This document shows, piece after piece, positions 41,104-50,830 of a DNA stretch of 64,000 bases; within the stretch, counting starts at the first letter, position 1; the number at the start of each line of letters is the position of its first letter. The translations under genes were made by a program, and so were the position numbers. The stretch covers positions 558,001-622,000 of the forward strand of contig NZ_JACFTB010000001.1 in the NCBI RefSeq assembly GCF_014281965.1, in the 5' to 3' direction. The notes under the pieces are model-generated. The model saw only the letters and a program-made list of their open reading frames with translations. It made no database searches and was not told where the DNA came from. The DNA is from Rhodococcus sp. BP22. Lineage in GTDB: Bacteria; Actinomycetota; Actinomycetes; Mycobacteriales; Mycobacteriaceae.

Positions 41104-42123
41104 TTACAGGGAGTCGGGCGCATCCTGAAAGGCGTCTGCGACGTCCTTCGCCAGAGCCAGTGCCGTGCGAGCCCAGTCGGGCGTCGCCTCCGCCAGACCG
41201 CACGCAGGCACCACGGAGATCTGTGTCGCGAGCACGGACCGCGGGAATCCGAGCCGGTCGACGAGCGTCACCGCAGGTGTCGCCACCTCACGCCACTTCG
41301 GCGTCCGATCCGGGGCGACACCGGGTACCAATCCCAACATCAGCGTCTTTCCCGCCTGCAGAAACTCACCCACAGCATCGAGATCGCGTGATCGCAGCAA
41401 GGAGACGTCGATTGCCGCAGCCTGCGCGGCACTGCGACGAATCAACTCGAGCGGAGCGGCAGGAGCGCAACAGTGGACGGCAACCGGGAGGCCGATACCA
41501 GCGATGACGGTGTCGAGCAGATCCAGCGCGTCGGGCTCGGGCATGGCGCGCACCGAATCCAGCATCGTCACTCCACTCAGTGAACCTTCCAGCACCGCAG
41601 GCAGACTCGGTTCGTCGAGTTGGACGACTACCTCTACGCCGAGGCGCGCGGATATCTCCGCACAGTGTTGCCGGACACCCTCTGCCAGCGATCCGGCGAA
41701 GTCGCGCACCGCGCCACGGTCGGTCAGCACGCGATGGGCCGACCGAAGCTCCACCTGCGCAGCCATGGTGAACGGGCCGGCGACCTGAATTTTCAACCGG
41801 CGGTCAGAGGACGCGAAACCGCCCGTCTCCCAAAGCTCTTCTAGAACATCGAGATCCTCGCGCAGTAGGTCCGCAGCACGCCGTCCGGTGAGCGACTTAC
41901 GCTGAGCGACACGGTAACCCGAGGTTCGGACATCCAGTTCGATGTCCGCCATGATGGCACCCGTACGACCGATCATGTCGGCCCCGATGCCACGGGCGGG
42001 AAGTTCTACGAGATGCGGCAGAACCGGCAACTCCCCGAGGACGACGGCGCAGGCCTCACGAACGTCGACGCCAGGCCACGATCCGATACCGGTCGAGAGG
42101 GAGCTGAAAACGCCCGCGGTCAC
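41104..42123 (-). CDS. MetE-like (cobalamin-independent methionine synthase superfamily) C-terminal domain protein
   Basis: 339 aa, the size of one MetE barrel. Begins [18 protein letters not shown]. Putative zinc ligands are visible in [12 protein letters not shown] (His-x-Cys) and [14 protein letters not shown] (Cys), as in MetE, but the glutamate ligand is not obvious. It lacks the N-terminal MetE half, so folate binding is doubtful. Corresponds to Rv3015c. It may move a methyl group to a thiol with another donor, but this is inference. GTG start overlapping the mnmA stop by 4 bases. A longer upstream frame is antisense/overlapping mnmA and rejected. Confidence 0.82.
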   Translation of the reverse strand: MTAGVFSSLSTGIGSWPGVDVREACAVVLGELPVLPHLVELPARGIGADMIGRTGAIMADIELDVRTSGYRVAQRKSLTGRRAADLLREDLDVLEELWETGGFASSDRRLKIQVAGPFTMAAQVELRSAHRVLTDRGAVRDFAGSLAEGVRQHCAEISARLGVEVVVQLDEPSLPAVLEGSLSGVTMLDSVRAMPEPDALDLLDTVIAGIGLPVAVHCCAPAAPLELIRRSAAQAAAIDVSLLRSRDLDAVGEFLQAGKTLMLGLVPGVAPDRTPKWREVATPAVTLVDRLGFPRSVLATQISVVPACGLAEATPDWARTALALAKDVADAFQDAPDSL

Positions 42124-43211
42124 ACGTTCTCGGAACGAGTGCCGGATATCGTGGAGCTCCCGATTACGATGTCTCCCTCCATATCCCGGCGATACAGAAC
42201 GGCAGCCTGTCCCCGTGCAACGCCAGTGAGCGGTGCACGAAGAGTGATGTCCATGCCTCCGTCGGCGGTGGCCTCGGCTACAGCGTCGGTCAACCCGCCG
42301 TGCGCGCGAACTTGCACGACGCACTCGATCGGCCCGATCGGCGCGGTTCCCTGTGTCCACACTGCGCGCTCACCGGTGATAGCCCACACATCCAGACGCG
42401 TCGCCGAACCTACGATCACGTTGCCACTCTCGGCTTCGATCGCCGTCACGTAGCGCGGCTTCCCGTCTGCTGCAGGTCCCTCGACACCCAGGCCTTTGCG
42501 CTGACCGATGGTGAATCCATGTATTCCGTCGTGGTCGGCCAGTTCGGCGCCTGTGTCGGCGTCGACGACCTTGCCCGGCCTGATTCCGATCGTGGCACCG
42601 AGGAATGCTCGTGTGTCACCTGACGGAATGAAGCAGATGTCGTGGCTGTCCGGCTTGTCGGCGACAGCGAGTCCCCGCTCGGCCGCTTCGGCGCGGATCT
42701 CCGACTTCGGTGTGTCACCGATCGGGAACATCGCGCGAGAGAGTTGGCTCTCGGTGAGAACGGCAAGTACGTACGACTGGTCCTTGTCGGCATCGACCGC
42801 TCGGCGCAGGACACCATTGTGCAGTTGCGCGTAGTGACCCGTTGCGACGGCGTCGAAGCCGAGCGCCAGTGCGCGGTCGGCCAGCGCGGAGAACTTGATC
42901 TTCTCGTTGCAGCGCAAGCACGGATTAGGCGTCTCGCCCGCGGCATAGGATTCGATGAAATCGTCGATGACGTCTTCTTTGAAGCGGTCGGCGAAATCCC
43001 AGACGTAGAACGGGATACCGAGGACGTCTGCAGCGCGGCGTGCGTCACCGGCGTCTTCCTTCGAGCAGCACCCACGTGAGCCTGTGCGAAGCGTCCCGGG
43101 CTCGCTGGACAACGCCAGATGTACTCCGACGACATCATGTCCCTCGTCGACGGCCCGAGCCGCCGCGACCGCCGAATCGACTCCGCCACTCATTGCTGCC
43201 AAAACACGCAT
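42120..43211 (-). CDS. mnmA: tRNA 2-thiouridine(34) synthase
   Basis: 363 aa. PP-loop [14 protein letters not shown] near the N-terminus. Catalytic Cys in [12 protein letters not shown] and [13 protein letters not shown], conserved pair for thiolation. Central and C-terminal barrel domains present ([21 protein letters not shown]). Modifies wobble uridine of tRNA-Lys, tRNA-Glu and tRNA-Gln, sulfur supplied by a cysteine desulfurase. The ATG shares a base with the stop of the desulfurase gene just upstream (TGATG), so the sulfur donor and acceptor enzymes are coupled. Confidence 0.97.
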   Translation of the reverse strand: MRVLAAMSGGVDSAVAAARAVDEGHDVVGVHLALSSEPGTLRTGSRGCCSKEDAGDARRAADVLGIPFYVWDFADRFKEDVIDDFIESYAAGETPNPCLRCNEKIKFSALADRALALGFDAVATGHYAQLHNGVLRRAVDADKDQSYVLAVLTESQLSRAMFPIGDTPKSEIRAEAAERGLAVADKPDSHDICFIPSGDTRAFLGATIGIRPGKVVDADTGAELADHDGIHGFTIGQRKGLGVEGPAADGKPRYVTAIEAESGNVIVGSATRLDVWAITGERAVWTQGTAPIGPIECVVQVRAHGGLTDAVAEATADGGMDITLRAPLTGVARGQAAVLYRRDMEGDIVIGSSTISGTRSENV

Positions 43212-44449
43212 CAGCGATGTCCTCCCCGAGCTCCTACGCTCGCAAGTCCCGCAGCGCGGGCACGTTCGATTACCTGAGGCAGCGCCGCCAGGAGGGCGTC
43301 GATGTCACTGTCGGAAGAACCGGCTCCCAACGAGAACCGCAACGACCCTCGCGCGGTCGACGGGTCCGCGCCCATCGCTATCAACACATGACTGGCGCTT
43401 GCAACGCCTGCCGTGCAGGCAGACCCCGTCGAGCATTCGATCCCGGCGGCGTCGAGCAACATCAACAGCGAATCGCCCTCGCAACCAGGGAAAGTGAAAT
43501 GTGCGATGCCAGCCAGGCCACCTTCGCCTACGGCGCCGTTGACGATCACCTCGGGATCGATCGCTCGGACCCCGACGATCATACGATCGCGCAAACGGGA
43601 CAGCGCTTCGTGCTGCTGCTCACGATTGTCGACAGCCTCCCTCAGCGCTGCCGCCATGGCAACGATGGAGGCTGTGTCGTGGGTGCCCGATCGAACGTCA
43701 CGTTCGTGGCCGCCACCGTGCAGCAGCGGAACGCAGGGGACGGTCCGTCCGAGTAGCAATGCTCCGACGCCCTGCGGGCCACCGAATTTATGGGCCGCGA
43801 TACTGAGCGCGGACAGCCCGCTGGCAGCGAAGTCGACCTGCAGATGTGGAACTGCCTGAATGGCGTCACTGTGCATCGGCACATCGAATTCGCGAGCAAC
43901 ACTCGCGAGAGCTCGGATCGGCATGATGGTGCCGACTTCGTTGTTCGCCCACATGACGGTGACCAGCGCAGTCTCGCTCGCGCTTACGTCGAGTTCAGCG
44001 CGTAGTACGTCGGGATGCACGTACCCCGACTCGTCGACCGGTAGCCACGTCACCTGAGCGCCTTCGTGCGCGACGAGCCATTCCACTGCGTCGAGCACGG
44101 CGTGGTGCTCCACGGATGCGGCGATGATCCTGGTCCGACGGGAGTCTTCGTCGCGTCGGGCTGTGAAGATTCCCTTCACGGCGAGGTTGTCGCTTTCGGT
44201 GCCACCTGAGGTGAAGATCACTTCTGAAGGCCGCGCGCCGAGGTCTGCAGCGATCGATTCGCGCGACTCCTCGACACGGCGTCGGGCCGCACGACCCGAA
44301 CCGTGTAGGGACGACGCGTTGCCGACTGTCGAGAAAGCAGCAGTCATCGCCTCGATCGCGGCGGCGGACATCGGTGTCGTCGCTGCGTGATCGAGGTAGA
44401 CGGGAGGACTCGTCGAGTTGATAGCAGCCGAACTGCGGGCAGAGGGCAT
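43211..44449 (-). CDS. iscS: Cysteine desulfurase (NifS/IscS type)
   Basis: 412 aa PLP enzyme that takes sulfur from cysteine. PLP Lys in [12 protein letters not shown], active Cys in [11 protein letters not shown], and the class V start [20 protein letters not shown]. The first 15 residues are Ser-rich and variable. In M. tuberculosis this gene (Rv3025c, IscS) supplies sulfur to Fe-S assembly and tRNA thiolation. No iscU follows here, and the coupling with mnmA suggests tRNA thiolation is a main job. 65 bases after the acyltransferase gene. Confidence 0.95.
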   Translation of the reverse strand: MPSARSSAAINSTSPPVYLDHAATTPMSAAAIEAMTAAFSTVGNASSLHGSGRAARRRVEESRESIAADLGARPSEVIFTSGGTESDNLAVKGIFTARRDEDSRRTRIIAASVEHHAVLDAVEWLVAHEGAQVTWLPVDESGYVHPDVLRAELDVSASETALVTVMWANNEVGTIMPIRALASVAREFDVPMHSDAIQAVPHLQVDFAASGLSALSIAAHKFGGPQGVGALLLGRTVPCVPLLHGGGHERDVRSGTHDTASIVAMAAALREAVDNREQQHEALSRLRDRMIVGVRAIDPEVIVNGAVGEGGLAGIAHFTFPGCEGDSLLMLLDAAGIECSTGSACTAGVASASHVLIAMGADPSTARGSLRFSLGAGSSDSDIDALLAALPQVIERARAAGLASVGARGGHR

Positions 44450-44514
44450 AACGATTACCAGGATAGCGGGTCATCGCCGTTGCCCTTCGCACGCGATACC
44501 GGGACCGGAGTGCG

Positions 44515-45396
44515 TCAACTGCGCGTGGGCGTGGCCTTCGGATCGATGCCCGCGCGCTCGATTATCGGATGTAGACGCCGGTCGTGCACGTCATCGGCCC
44601 TGACCGAGTCCTCACATCGACGCGCGAGATCGCGTCGATCGTTTCCCGGGGCCTGCGGGGCGAGTAGTGCGACCTCCGCCACTATGCCCTTCAACCGGAA
44701 AATACGTCCGATCGATCTACCGATGGTCTCGTCCCCGACGAAGCACGTCGACGTCGTCGTCTGATCGCGAAAGGTGTCGACATATCGCAGACGAACCGGC
44801 TGCACCCAGGTCTCGGTATCGATCGCGGCCTGGAACATGGCGGGCCGGAACGATCCGTATGCAAGTCCACACCACGTCGTTCCCTCGGGAAACACGATGA
44901 CCGAGCCACCGTCACGCAGCGTGGCCGATACCTGATCGACTGTCCCGGGAAGTGCGCGAAGCTTGCCTCGATCGATGGGAATCACCTTCATCGACCGCGC
45001 CAGGAGTCCGAGGACGGGCCAGTCGACCAGATCTCCCCGAGCGACGAATCTGGCGGGGCGAATCGCGGTCAACACCAGGATGTCGGCCCAGGAGACGTGG
45101 CCGGCTACCACCAGCGAACCGTTCCGAGTGCGCGAGGCCTCACGGTCGGATCGAAGATCCTCCACCCGGAGACCGATGCCGACCGCCGCCAACAACAACC
45201 TGGCGCCGATTGTCGCCGCTCCGCTACGAACACGCGGCCAGAACAGACCGATCAGGATCAGCAGCGGCACCAATCCGATGGCGAACAACGCCGATGCGGT
45301 CCGCACCACCACTCCGATCCGCCGGATGGATTCCGAGTTGCGCGGAATGCATCGGTCTCCGCACGGACTCGACGGCATCCAGGAGTGCTCGCTCAC
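44515..45396 (-). CDS. PlsC-family acyltransferase (OlsA-like)
   Basis: 293 aa. HX4D motif HVSWADIL at about residue 99, FPEGTTW later, so a glycerolipid-type 1-acyltransferase fold. One or two N-terminal hydrophobic helices (TASALFAIGLVPLLILIGLF). Paired with the GNAT acyltransferase gene upstream (4-base overlap, GTGA), the same arrangement as OlsB-OlsA for ornithine lipid synthesis and as Rv3027c-Rv3026c. Ornithine lipid synthesis is therefore a reasonable inference, not shown. Sites and lengths are ordinary. Confidence 0.86.
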   Translation of the reverse strand: MSEHSWMPSSPCGDRCIPRNSESIRRIGVVVRTASALFAIGLVPLLILIGLFWPRVRSGAATIGARLLLAAVGIGLRVEDLRSDREASRTRNGSLVVAGHVSWADILVLTAIRPARFVARGDLVDWPVLGLLARSMKVIPIDRGKLRALPGTVDQVSATLRDGGSVIVFPEGTTWCGLAYGSFRPAMFQAAIDTETWVQPVRLRYVDTFRDQTTTSTCFVGDETIGRSIGRIFRLKGIVAEVALLAPQAPGNDRRDLARRCEDSVRADDVHDRRLHPIIERAGIDPKATPTRS

Positions 45397-46214
45397 GCGC
45401 TCGACTTCCTCTCGAACGTTTCCGCAGCGCTACGAAGCCGGTCCAGGTAGCGCGTATTCGCTTGCTGCAGACCGAGGAGCGCAACGAAATCGGCAACTGC
45501 GAATGCCGGATCATGAGCGGGTTCCCCGCATACCGTGGCACCGAGCCTCAGATAGCCCTTCAGCAGCGGCGGAATCGCAATCCGGGCAGGACTGACTATG
45601 TCGTCGAGCGATCTTCCGTCGACGACGACAGGGTTGTACGGCACAGCCCGCCGATCGAGGGGGGATCCATGTCGATCGAGGAGGAGATCACGCACCCCAC
45701 GAACGTTCGCGCCGGGCAGTTCCGTATCCCCGCACTGCATAGGTACCGACACGCAACCCATCACCGACTGCAGCCCGGTGACCTCGAGATAATGCAGAAT
45801 TCCGGCCCACATCAAACCCAGAACGGATCCCGATCTGTGGTCGGGATGTACGACGGCTCGGCCCATTTCGACGACCCTGGCACCCATCGGATCCAGCGCG
45901 GTGATGTCGAACTCGGTCTCGGTGTAGTAGCCACCGGCCCGGATTGCGGCGTCGGGAGGGAGCATTCGGTAACACCCGACGAAGGAGTCGCTCAGATTGT
46001 CGCGAACGAGTAGGTGGTCGCAGTATTCATCGAATCGATCGACATCGCGTCCATCGGAATCACTCGGCATTCGAAAGCCCGGTTCGGCCGCGAACACGTC
46101 ATAGCGAAGGCGCTGTGCGGCTTCGCGGTGGTCTTTGTCGGTTTCCATCACCACCGTGTAGCGGTCGGTGAACGGAGCGGTCGAGAGGTGCGAAGTCATG
46201 ACTGAGGTGGCCAT
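45393..46214 (-). CDS. GNAT-fold N-acyltransferase (OlsB-like)
   Basis: 273 aa. Acyl-homoserine-lactone/OlsB-type GNAT core: YTVVMETDKDHREAAQRLRY, VFAAEPGF, RFDEYCDHLLVRD, and VVEMGRAVVHPDHRSGSVLG. Likely transfers a 3-hydroxyacyl chain from acyl-carrier protein to an amine such as ornithine. Start uncertain: ATG at 46214 (MATSVMTSH) or 46199 (MTSHLST). The frame is also open farther upstream, and none has a clear Shine-Dalgarno. First gene of the acyltransferase pair and perhaps of the whole run to ligA. A terminator for etfA lies upstream. Confidence 0.82.
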   Translation of the reverse strand: MATSVMTSHLSTAPFTDRYTVVMETDKDHREAAQRLRYDVFAAEPGFRMPSDSDGRDVDRFDEYCDHLLVRDNLSDSFVGCYRMLPPDAAIRAGGYYTETEFDITALDPMGARVVEMGRAVVHPDHRSGSVLGLMWAGILHYLEVTGLQSVMGCVSVPMQCGDTELPGANVRGVRDLLLDRHGSPLDRRAVPYNPVVVDGRSLDDIVSPARIAIPPLLKGYLRLGATVCGEPAHDPAFAVADFVALLGLQQANTRYLDRLRSAAETFERKSSA

Positions 46215-46314
46215 GATGCTGTGTCTAACGACTCGGTGCGGCGTCAACGCATCCAGCGGGTGACGCGTCCAAAGCCGTCGTGTGAACTGCTTATTCTGCG
46301 AACTGGTGGTCACA

Positions 46315-46357
46315 GAAGAATGTCCCCGCAGTCGCGAGGACGGCGGGGACATTCTTC
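46315..46357 (-). terminator. Terminator of the etfBA operon
   Basis: Perfect 15-bp inverted repeat GAAGAATGTCCCCGC / GCGGGGACATTCTTC with a 13-nt loop, 17 bases after the etfA stop on the minus strand. Few T residues follow. Confidence 0.85.
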
Positions 46358-46374
46358 GAGAATTACAGAGCCTG

Positions 46375-47331
46375 TCAGCCCTTGTGCTTCTTCACTGCAT
46401 CCTTGAGTTGCGGTGCAACGTTGAACAGGTCGCCCACGATGCCGTAGTCGGCAATCTCGAAGATCGGCGCCTCTTCGTCCTTGTTGATCGCGACGATCGT
46501 CTTCGAAGTCTGCATGCCCGCGCGGTGCTGGATGGCACCGGAAATTCCGAGAGCAATGTAGAGCTGCGGTGAGACGGTCTTGCCTGTCTGCCCGACCTGG
46601 AACTGGCCCGGGTAGTAGCCGGAGTCGACCGCTGCGCGCGATGCGCCGACGGCGGCACCGAGCGAATCGGCCAGTTCTTCGATGACGCTGAACTTGTCTG
46701 CGCTACCGACGCCACGGCCACCGGAGACAACGACCTTCGCCTCAGTGAGTTCCGGACGGTCGCCACCGACGATCGGGTCACGCGAGGTGACCTTGGTCAC
46801 GCCCTCTTCCTGGGCTGGGACCTCGACGGTCTCGCGGGTGCCCGCGCCGGCCTTCGGCTCGGCTTCGATTGCACCGGGGCGAACCGAGATGACGGGAACG
46901 TCGCCGTTGGCCTTGGCCTCGACGGTGAACGCGCCACCGAAGATGGAGTACACGGCGCTGCCGTCACCGTTCACGGTGACGACGTCGGAGTGCAGCCCGG
47001 ATCCCAGGCGCGCAGCCAGACGGCCTGCAACCTCTTTGCCCTCGGCACTGGCCGCAGTGATGATCGCTGCCGGGCTCACGGACTCCGCGAGGCTCGACAG
47101 AACATCGATCTTCGGTGTGAGAAGGAAGCCGTCGATGTCCTCGGACTCGGCGGCGTAGATCTTCTCGGCGCCGGCCTCTGTCAGCGCGTCGGCCAGCTTG
47201 TCGGTAGTGCCGGCCGGACCGGTTACGACTGCCGACGGCTCACCCAGTGCGCGTGCAGCGGTGATGAGCTCGAGACTGACCTTCTTGAGCGTTCCCTCTG
47301 CGTGCTCGACGAGCACAAGTACTTCTGCCAT
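46375..47331 (-). CDS. etfA: Electron transfer flavoprotein alpha subunit
   Basis: 318 aa (FixB). N-terminal alpha/beta domain [19 protein letters not shown] and C-terminal FAD-binding domain with the conserved [18 protein letters not shown] and [20 protein letters not shown]. With EtfB it carries electrons from acyl-CoA dehydrogenases to the quinone pool through ETF-quinone oxidoreductase. 43 bases downstream of etfB. Length and motifs normal. Confidence 0.97.
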   Translation of the reverse strand: MAEVLVLVEHAEGTLKKVSLELITAARALGEPSAVVTGPAGTTDKLADALTEAGAEKIYAAESEDIDGFLLTPKIDVLSSLAESVSPAAIITAASAEGKEVAGRLAARLGSGLHSDVVTVNGDGSAVYSIFGGAFTVEAKANGDVPVISVRPGAIEAEPKAGAGTRETVEVPAQEEGVTKVTSRDPIVGGDRPELTEAKVVVSGGRGVGSADKFSVIEELADSLGAAVGASRAAVDSGYYPGQFQVGQTGKTVSPQLYIALGISGAIQHRAGMQTSKTIVAINKDEEAPIFEIADYGIVGDLFNVAPQLKDAVKKHKG

Positions 47332-47374
47332 TTCTTGCTCTCCTCTTGTGGTCTGCGTTGCTTCGGGTGTGTGC

Positions 47375-48175
47375 TCAGATGATTTTCTGGCCCACGAGGT
47401 ACGCCGCGATCTTGTCGCCGCCGTCGCCCTCGTCGGTGACCCGCTCGCCCGCAGTCTTGGGAGGCTTCGGAGTGGACGAAGTCACGGTGGTGCCGGCGTT
47501 CTCGACGCCGACGGTCTCGGGATCGACACCGATCTCGGCCAGCGTGAGCGTCTGCACAGTCTTCTTCTTCGCTGCCATGATTCCCTTGAAGGACGGGAAT
47601 CGCGGCTCGTTGATCTTCTCGGTGACACTGACGATCGCAGGCAATGTGGCCTCGAGGCCGAAGATGCCCTCGTCGGTCTCGCGCTCACCGGAGACGGTGT
47701 CACCGTCGATCGTCAGCTTGCGGAGCTGCGTCAGCTGAGGAATCCCGAGGTACTCGGCGATAATCGCCGGAACAGCGCCGGTACGACCGTCGGTTGCCTC
47801 GTTGCCCGCGATGATGAGCTCTGTCGGCTCACCGTTTTCGAACTCGATCTGACCGAGCGCAGCCGCGAGGGCCCAGCCCGTCTGGATCGCGTCCGAGCCG
47901 TGGAGGGCCGGGTCGTTGAGGTGGACGGCGCTATCGACACCCATGGAGAGTGCTTTGCGGATTGCGTCGGTCGCGCGGTCGGGGCCTGCGGACAGGACCT
48001 TCACCTCGCCGCCCTTGGACTCCTTGATGAGCAAAGCTTCCTCGACTGCGCGCTCGTTGATCTCGTCGAGCACTGCGTCGGCTGCTTCACGATCAAGAGT
48101 GAAGTCACCGTCCGTCAGCTTGCGCTCGGACCACGTGTCGGGAACCTGCTTGATCAAAACAACGATGTTCGTCAT
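47375..48175 (-). CDS. etfB: Electron transfer flavoprotein beta subunit
   Basis: 266 aa (FixA). Starts MTNIVVLIKQVPDTWSERKL. Contains the ETF-beta signature TELIIAGNEATDGRTGAVPAI, where AMP binds. Works as a dimer with EtfA in fatty-acid and amino-acid oxidation. First gene of etfBA. A 237-bp divergent region separates it from the methyltransferase gene. Confidence 0.97.
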   Translation of the reverse strand: MTNIVVLIKQVPDTWSERKLTDGDFTLDREAADAVLDEINERAVEEALLIKESKGGEVKVLSAGPDRATDAIRKALSMGVDSAVHLNDPALHGSDAIQTGWALAAALGQIEFENGEPTELIIAGNEATDGRTGAVPAIIAEYLGIPQLTQLRKLTIDGDTVSGERETDEGIFGLEATLPAIVSVTEKINEPRFPSFKGIMAAKKKTVQTLTLAEIGVDPETVGVENAGTTVTSSTPKPPKTAGERVTDEGDGGDKIAAYLVGQKII

Positions 48176-48412
48176 GGGTCTGCGTCGACCTCCTGGTCAT
48201 GTTCCGCTGTATCGAATGTTCGTTCGGTGTTATTGCAATGCCGCTTCGGTGCAGCACCGCAGTGCAGTTCTTACGACTCTGCCGAAGATTACCTCATACC
48301 AAGTTACTGGCGGGTAACTTACGACGTTTCCCGATTGACCATACATCCGACCGCACCGGACCAAGTGACCACTCTCTGCCGAACCGATCCCGTAGGCACT
48401 AACCTCTCGTCG

Positions 48413-49273
48413 GTGAGCGATTCTTCGAACGCAGCCTCGGCAGCGACACCCACGGTGATGAACCCGGCCCCAGATGCGGCTCGGCCGCTGCCAACCGATG
48501 CGGCTCAGCCGCTCCCTCTCACCGGGGAACGGACGGTCCCCGGCATAGCGGAGGAGAACTACTGGTTCCGTAGACACGAAATCGTGTACGAGCGACTGGC
48601 GAGTCACTGCGCAAACCGCACGGTCCTGGAAGCAGGATCGGGAGAGGGCTACGGCGCCAACATGATTGCCGCGCTCGCGAAGACCGTCATCGGACTGGAC
48701 TACGACGCGTCCGCAGCAGCGCACGTGGCTGCTCGCTATCCCCGAATCGCGATGTTGCGCGGCAACCTCGCGCAGTTGCCCATCGAAGATTCCTCCGTCG
48801 ACGTCGTCGTCAACTTTCAGGTCATCGAACATCTCTGGGACCAAGCGCAGTTTCTCGACGAGTGCTTCCGCGTGCTGGCTCCCGGCGGCCTGCTGCTGAT
48901 CTCCACGCCCAACCGCATCACGTTCTCCCCCGGCCGCGACACGCCGCTCAATCCGTTTCACACCCGCGAACTGAACGCGACCGAACTCACTGAGCTCCTC
49001 GAAGATGCGCGTTTCGGCGTCGAGGAGATGACCGGGGTCCACCATGGTGCGGCCCTGCGCGCGCTGGACGCAAAACACGGCGGTTCGTTCATCGATGCGC
49101 AGATCGAACGCGCTCTAGCAGGCCAGCCTTGGCCTGCGGAACTGACTGCGGACGTCGCTGCCGTGACGACCGCTGATTTCGATCTCACTCCGGAAAACAT
49201 CGACGCCAGCCTCGACCTCGTTGCGATTGCGGTGAAACCCGACTCGACACACGTGAGTTCGGTAAGCGGGTGA
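48413..49273 (+). CDS. SAM-dependent methyltransferase of the methylglucose lipopolysaccharide type cluster
   Basis: 286 aa from GTG 48413, or 271 from ATG 48458 (MNPAPDAARPLP). Class I fold: motif I VLEAGSGEGYGANMIA, motif II/post I VIGLDYD, conserved VVNFQVIEHLWDQAQF and ISTPNRITFSPGRDTPLNPF. Sequence and order (methyltransferase, GH57, GT4) match Rv3030-Rv3032, which in M. tuberculosis take part in 6-O-methylglucose lipopolysaccharide and glucan synthesis. Methylation of the glucan is inferred. No clear Shine-Dalgarno at either start. The stop overlaps the GH57 start by 4 bases (GTGA). Confidence 0.87.
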   Translation: MSDSSNAASAATPTVMNPAPDAARPLPTDAAQPLPLTGERTVPGIAEENYWFRRHEIVYERLASHCANRTVLEAGSGEGYGANMIAALAKTVIGLDYDASAAAHVAARYPRIAMLRGNLAQLPIEDSSVDVVVNFQVIEHLWDQAQFLDECFRVLAPGGLLLISTPNRITFSPGRDTPLNPFHTRELNATELTELLEDARFGVEEMTGVHHGAALRALDAKHGGSFIDAQIERALAGQPWPAELTADVAAVTTADFDLTPENIDASLDLVAIAVKPDSTHVSSVSG

Positions 49274-50784
49274 AAGAACCCGGGATGTTCTCTCTGGTAC
49301 TCCATTCCCATCTCCCCTGGCTCGCCAACCACGGCCGGTGGCCCGTCGGCGAGGAATGGCTGTATCAATCATGGGCTGCGTCGTATCTGCCGTTGACCGA
49401 GATGCTGACGCGACTGGCAAGTGAGGGACGTCACAACCTGTTGTCACTGGGCATCACACCGGTACTCGCTGCGCAACTCGACGATCCGCACAGCCTCGCC
49501 GGAATGCACCACTGGCTCGGTAATTGGCAACTGCGCGCCCACGAGTCGACCGATCGGGCGCTGGCGATTCGCGAACATCGCGCTGCCGCATCGGCGTTGG
49601 ACACTTTCGAAACGCAGTGGCGTCACGGCGGTTCCGCAGTCGTTCGTCGACTCGTCGATGCGGGCACCATCGAACTTCTCGGTGGTCCACTCGCCCATCC
49701 CTTCACTCCGCTGCTCGATCCACGCCTGCGCCAGTTCTCACTGGCGGAGGGGCTCTCGGATGCGCAGTCACGCTGGGGCACGAGGCCTAACGGCCTCTGG
49801 GCACCGGAGTGCGCGTACACCCCTGGCATGGAGGTCGAATACGACGAGGCAGGGGTCACCCACTTCATGGTCGACGGGCCGGCGTTGCGCGGCGACACGA
49901 CAGTGGGCCGATCCGTCCGAGACTCCGATGTCGTCGCGTTCGGGCGGGATCTTCAGGTGAGTTATCGGGTGTGGTCACCCAAATCCGGATACCCGGGGCA
50001 CAATGCCTATCGCGATTTTCACACCTACGACCACGCGACCGGACTCAAATCTTCACGGGTGACGGGTCGAAACGTGGACTCTGCGGACAAGGCACCGTAC
50101 GACCCGGAGCTCGCATCCGCGGCCATCGATCGCCACGTGGTGGATTTCGTCGATGCGATACGACAACGCCTACGCGCCGAATCGGCTCGTGCCGGAAGAC
50201 CGGCTCTCGTGGTGGCCGCGTTCGACACCGAACTGTTCGGCCATTGGTGGTTCGAGGGTCCGGTCTGGCTCGAACGGGTTCTGCGAGCACTACCCGAAGC
50301 CGGAATCGACGTCGGCACCCTCGACGATGCACGATCGAGGGGCTACGTCGGATCCCCGGTCGAGCTGGAGGACTCGTCGTGGGGCTCGGGCAAGGACTGG
50401 CGGGTCTGGGCTGGAGATGCCGTCGAAGACTTGGTTGCACTCAACGCCGAGGTCGTGACGGCCGCGCTCGATACTGTCGACAAGTCTCGCGACAACGCGT
50501 CGATTCCAGGACAGCCCGAATTGCGTAACCGGATCAACGACCAGATGCTGCGTGAGACACTCATGGCGGTAGCCAGCGACTGGGCCTTCATGGTCAGCAA
50601 GGACACTGCCGCCGGCTATGCCCGCGAACGAGCGCACGTCCACGCGCACGCTCTCCGGGAGATCGCCGACGCAGTGAACCAGGGGCACGACGCGGCAGCG
50701 AAGCGGCTCGCGGCGCAGTGGAATCGAGCAGACGGACTGTTTCCTGCGCTCGATGCCCGGCGCCTACCGAGTGGTCGTCGGTAG
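49270..50784 (+). CDS. GH57 1,4-alpha-glucan branching enzyme
   Basis: 504 aa. GH57 signature VLHSHLPWLANHGRWP at the N-terminus, catalytic nucleophile Glu in GLWAPECAYTPGM, and the acid Asp in VAAFDTELFGHWWFEG. A C-terminal helical DUF1957-like domain. Introduces alpha-1,6 branches in alpha-1,4-glucan, here likely the methylglucose lipopolysaccharide precursor or a glycogen-type glucan. GTG start coupled to the methyltransferase stop and followed 46 bases on by the GT4 gene, so one operon. Confidence 0.94.
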   Translation: MKEPGMFSLVLHSHLPWLANHGRWPVGEEWLYQSWAASYLPLTEMLTRLASEGRHNLLSLGITPVLAAQLDDPHSLAGMHHWLGNWQLRAHESTDRALAIREHRAAASALDTFETQWRHGGSAVVRRLVDAGTIELLGGPLAHPFTPLLDPRLRQFSLAEGLSDAQSRWGTRPNGLWAPECAYTPGMEVEYDEAGVTHFMVDGPALRGDTTVGRSVRDSDVVAFGRDLQVSYRVWSPKSGYPGHNAYRDFHTYDHATGLKSSRVTGRNVDSADKAPYDPELASAAIDRHVVDFVDAIRQRLRAESARAGRPALVVAAFDTELFGHWWFEGPVWLERVLRALPEAGIDVGTLDDARSRGYVGSPVELEDSSWGSGKDWRVWAGDAVEDLVALNAEVVTAALDTVDKSRDNASIPGQPELRNRINDQMLRETLMAVASDWAFMVSKDTAAGYARERAHVHAHALREIADAVNQGHDAAAKRLAAQWNRADGLFPALDARRLPSGRR

Positions 50785-50830
50785 GCCACATACACACTGG
50801 ACACGGGGCTGTACGGAGGGGAACGTCAAA

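Noticed and set aside
47198-48412. Open frame upstream of the methyltransferase
   Set aside because: Antisense to etfB and etfA and not protein-like. The true start is at 48413 or 48458.
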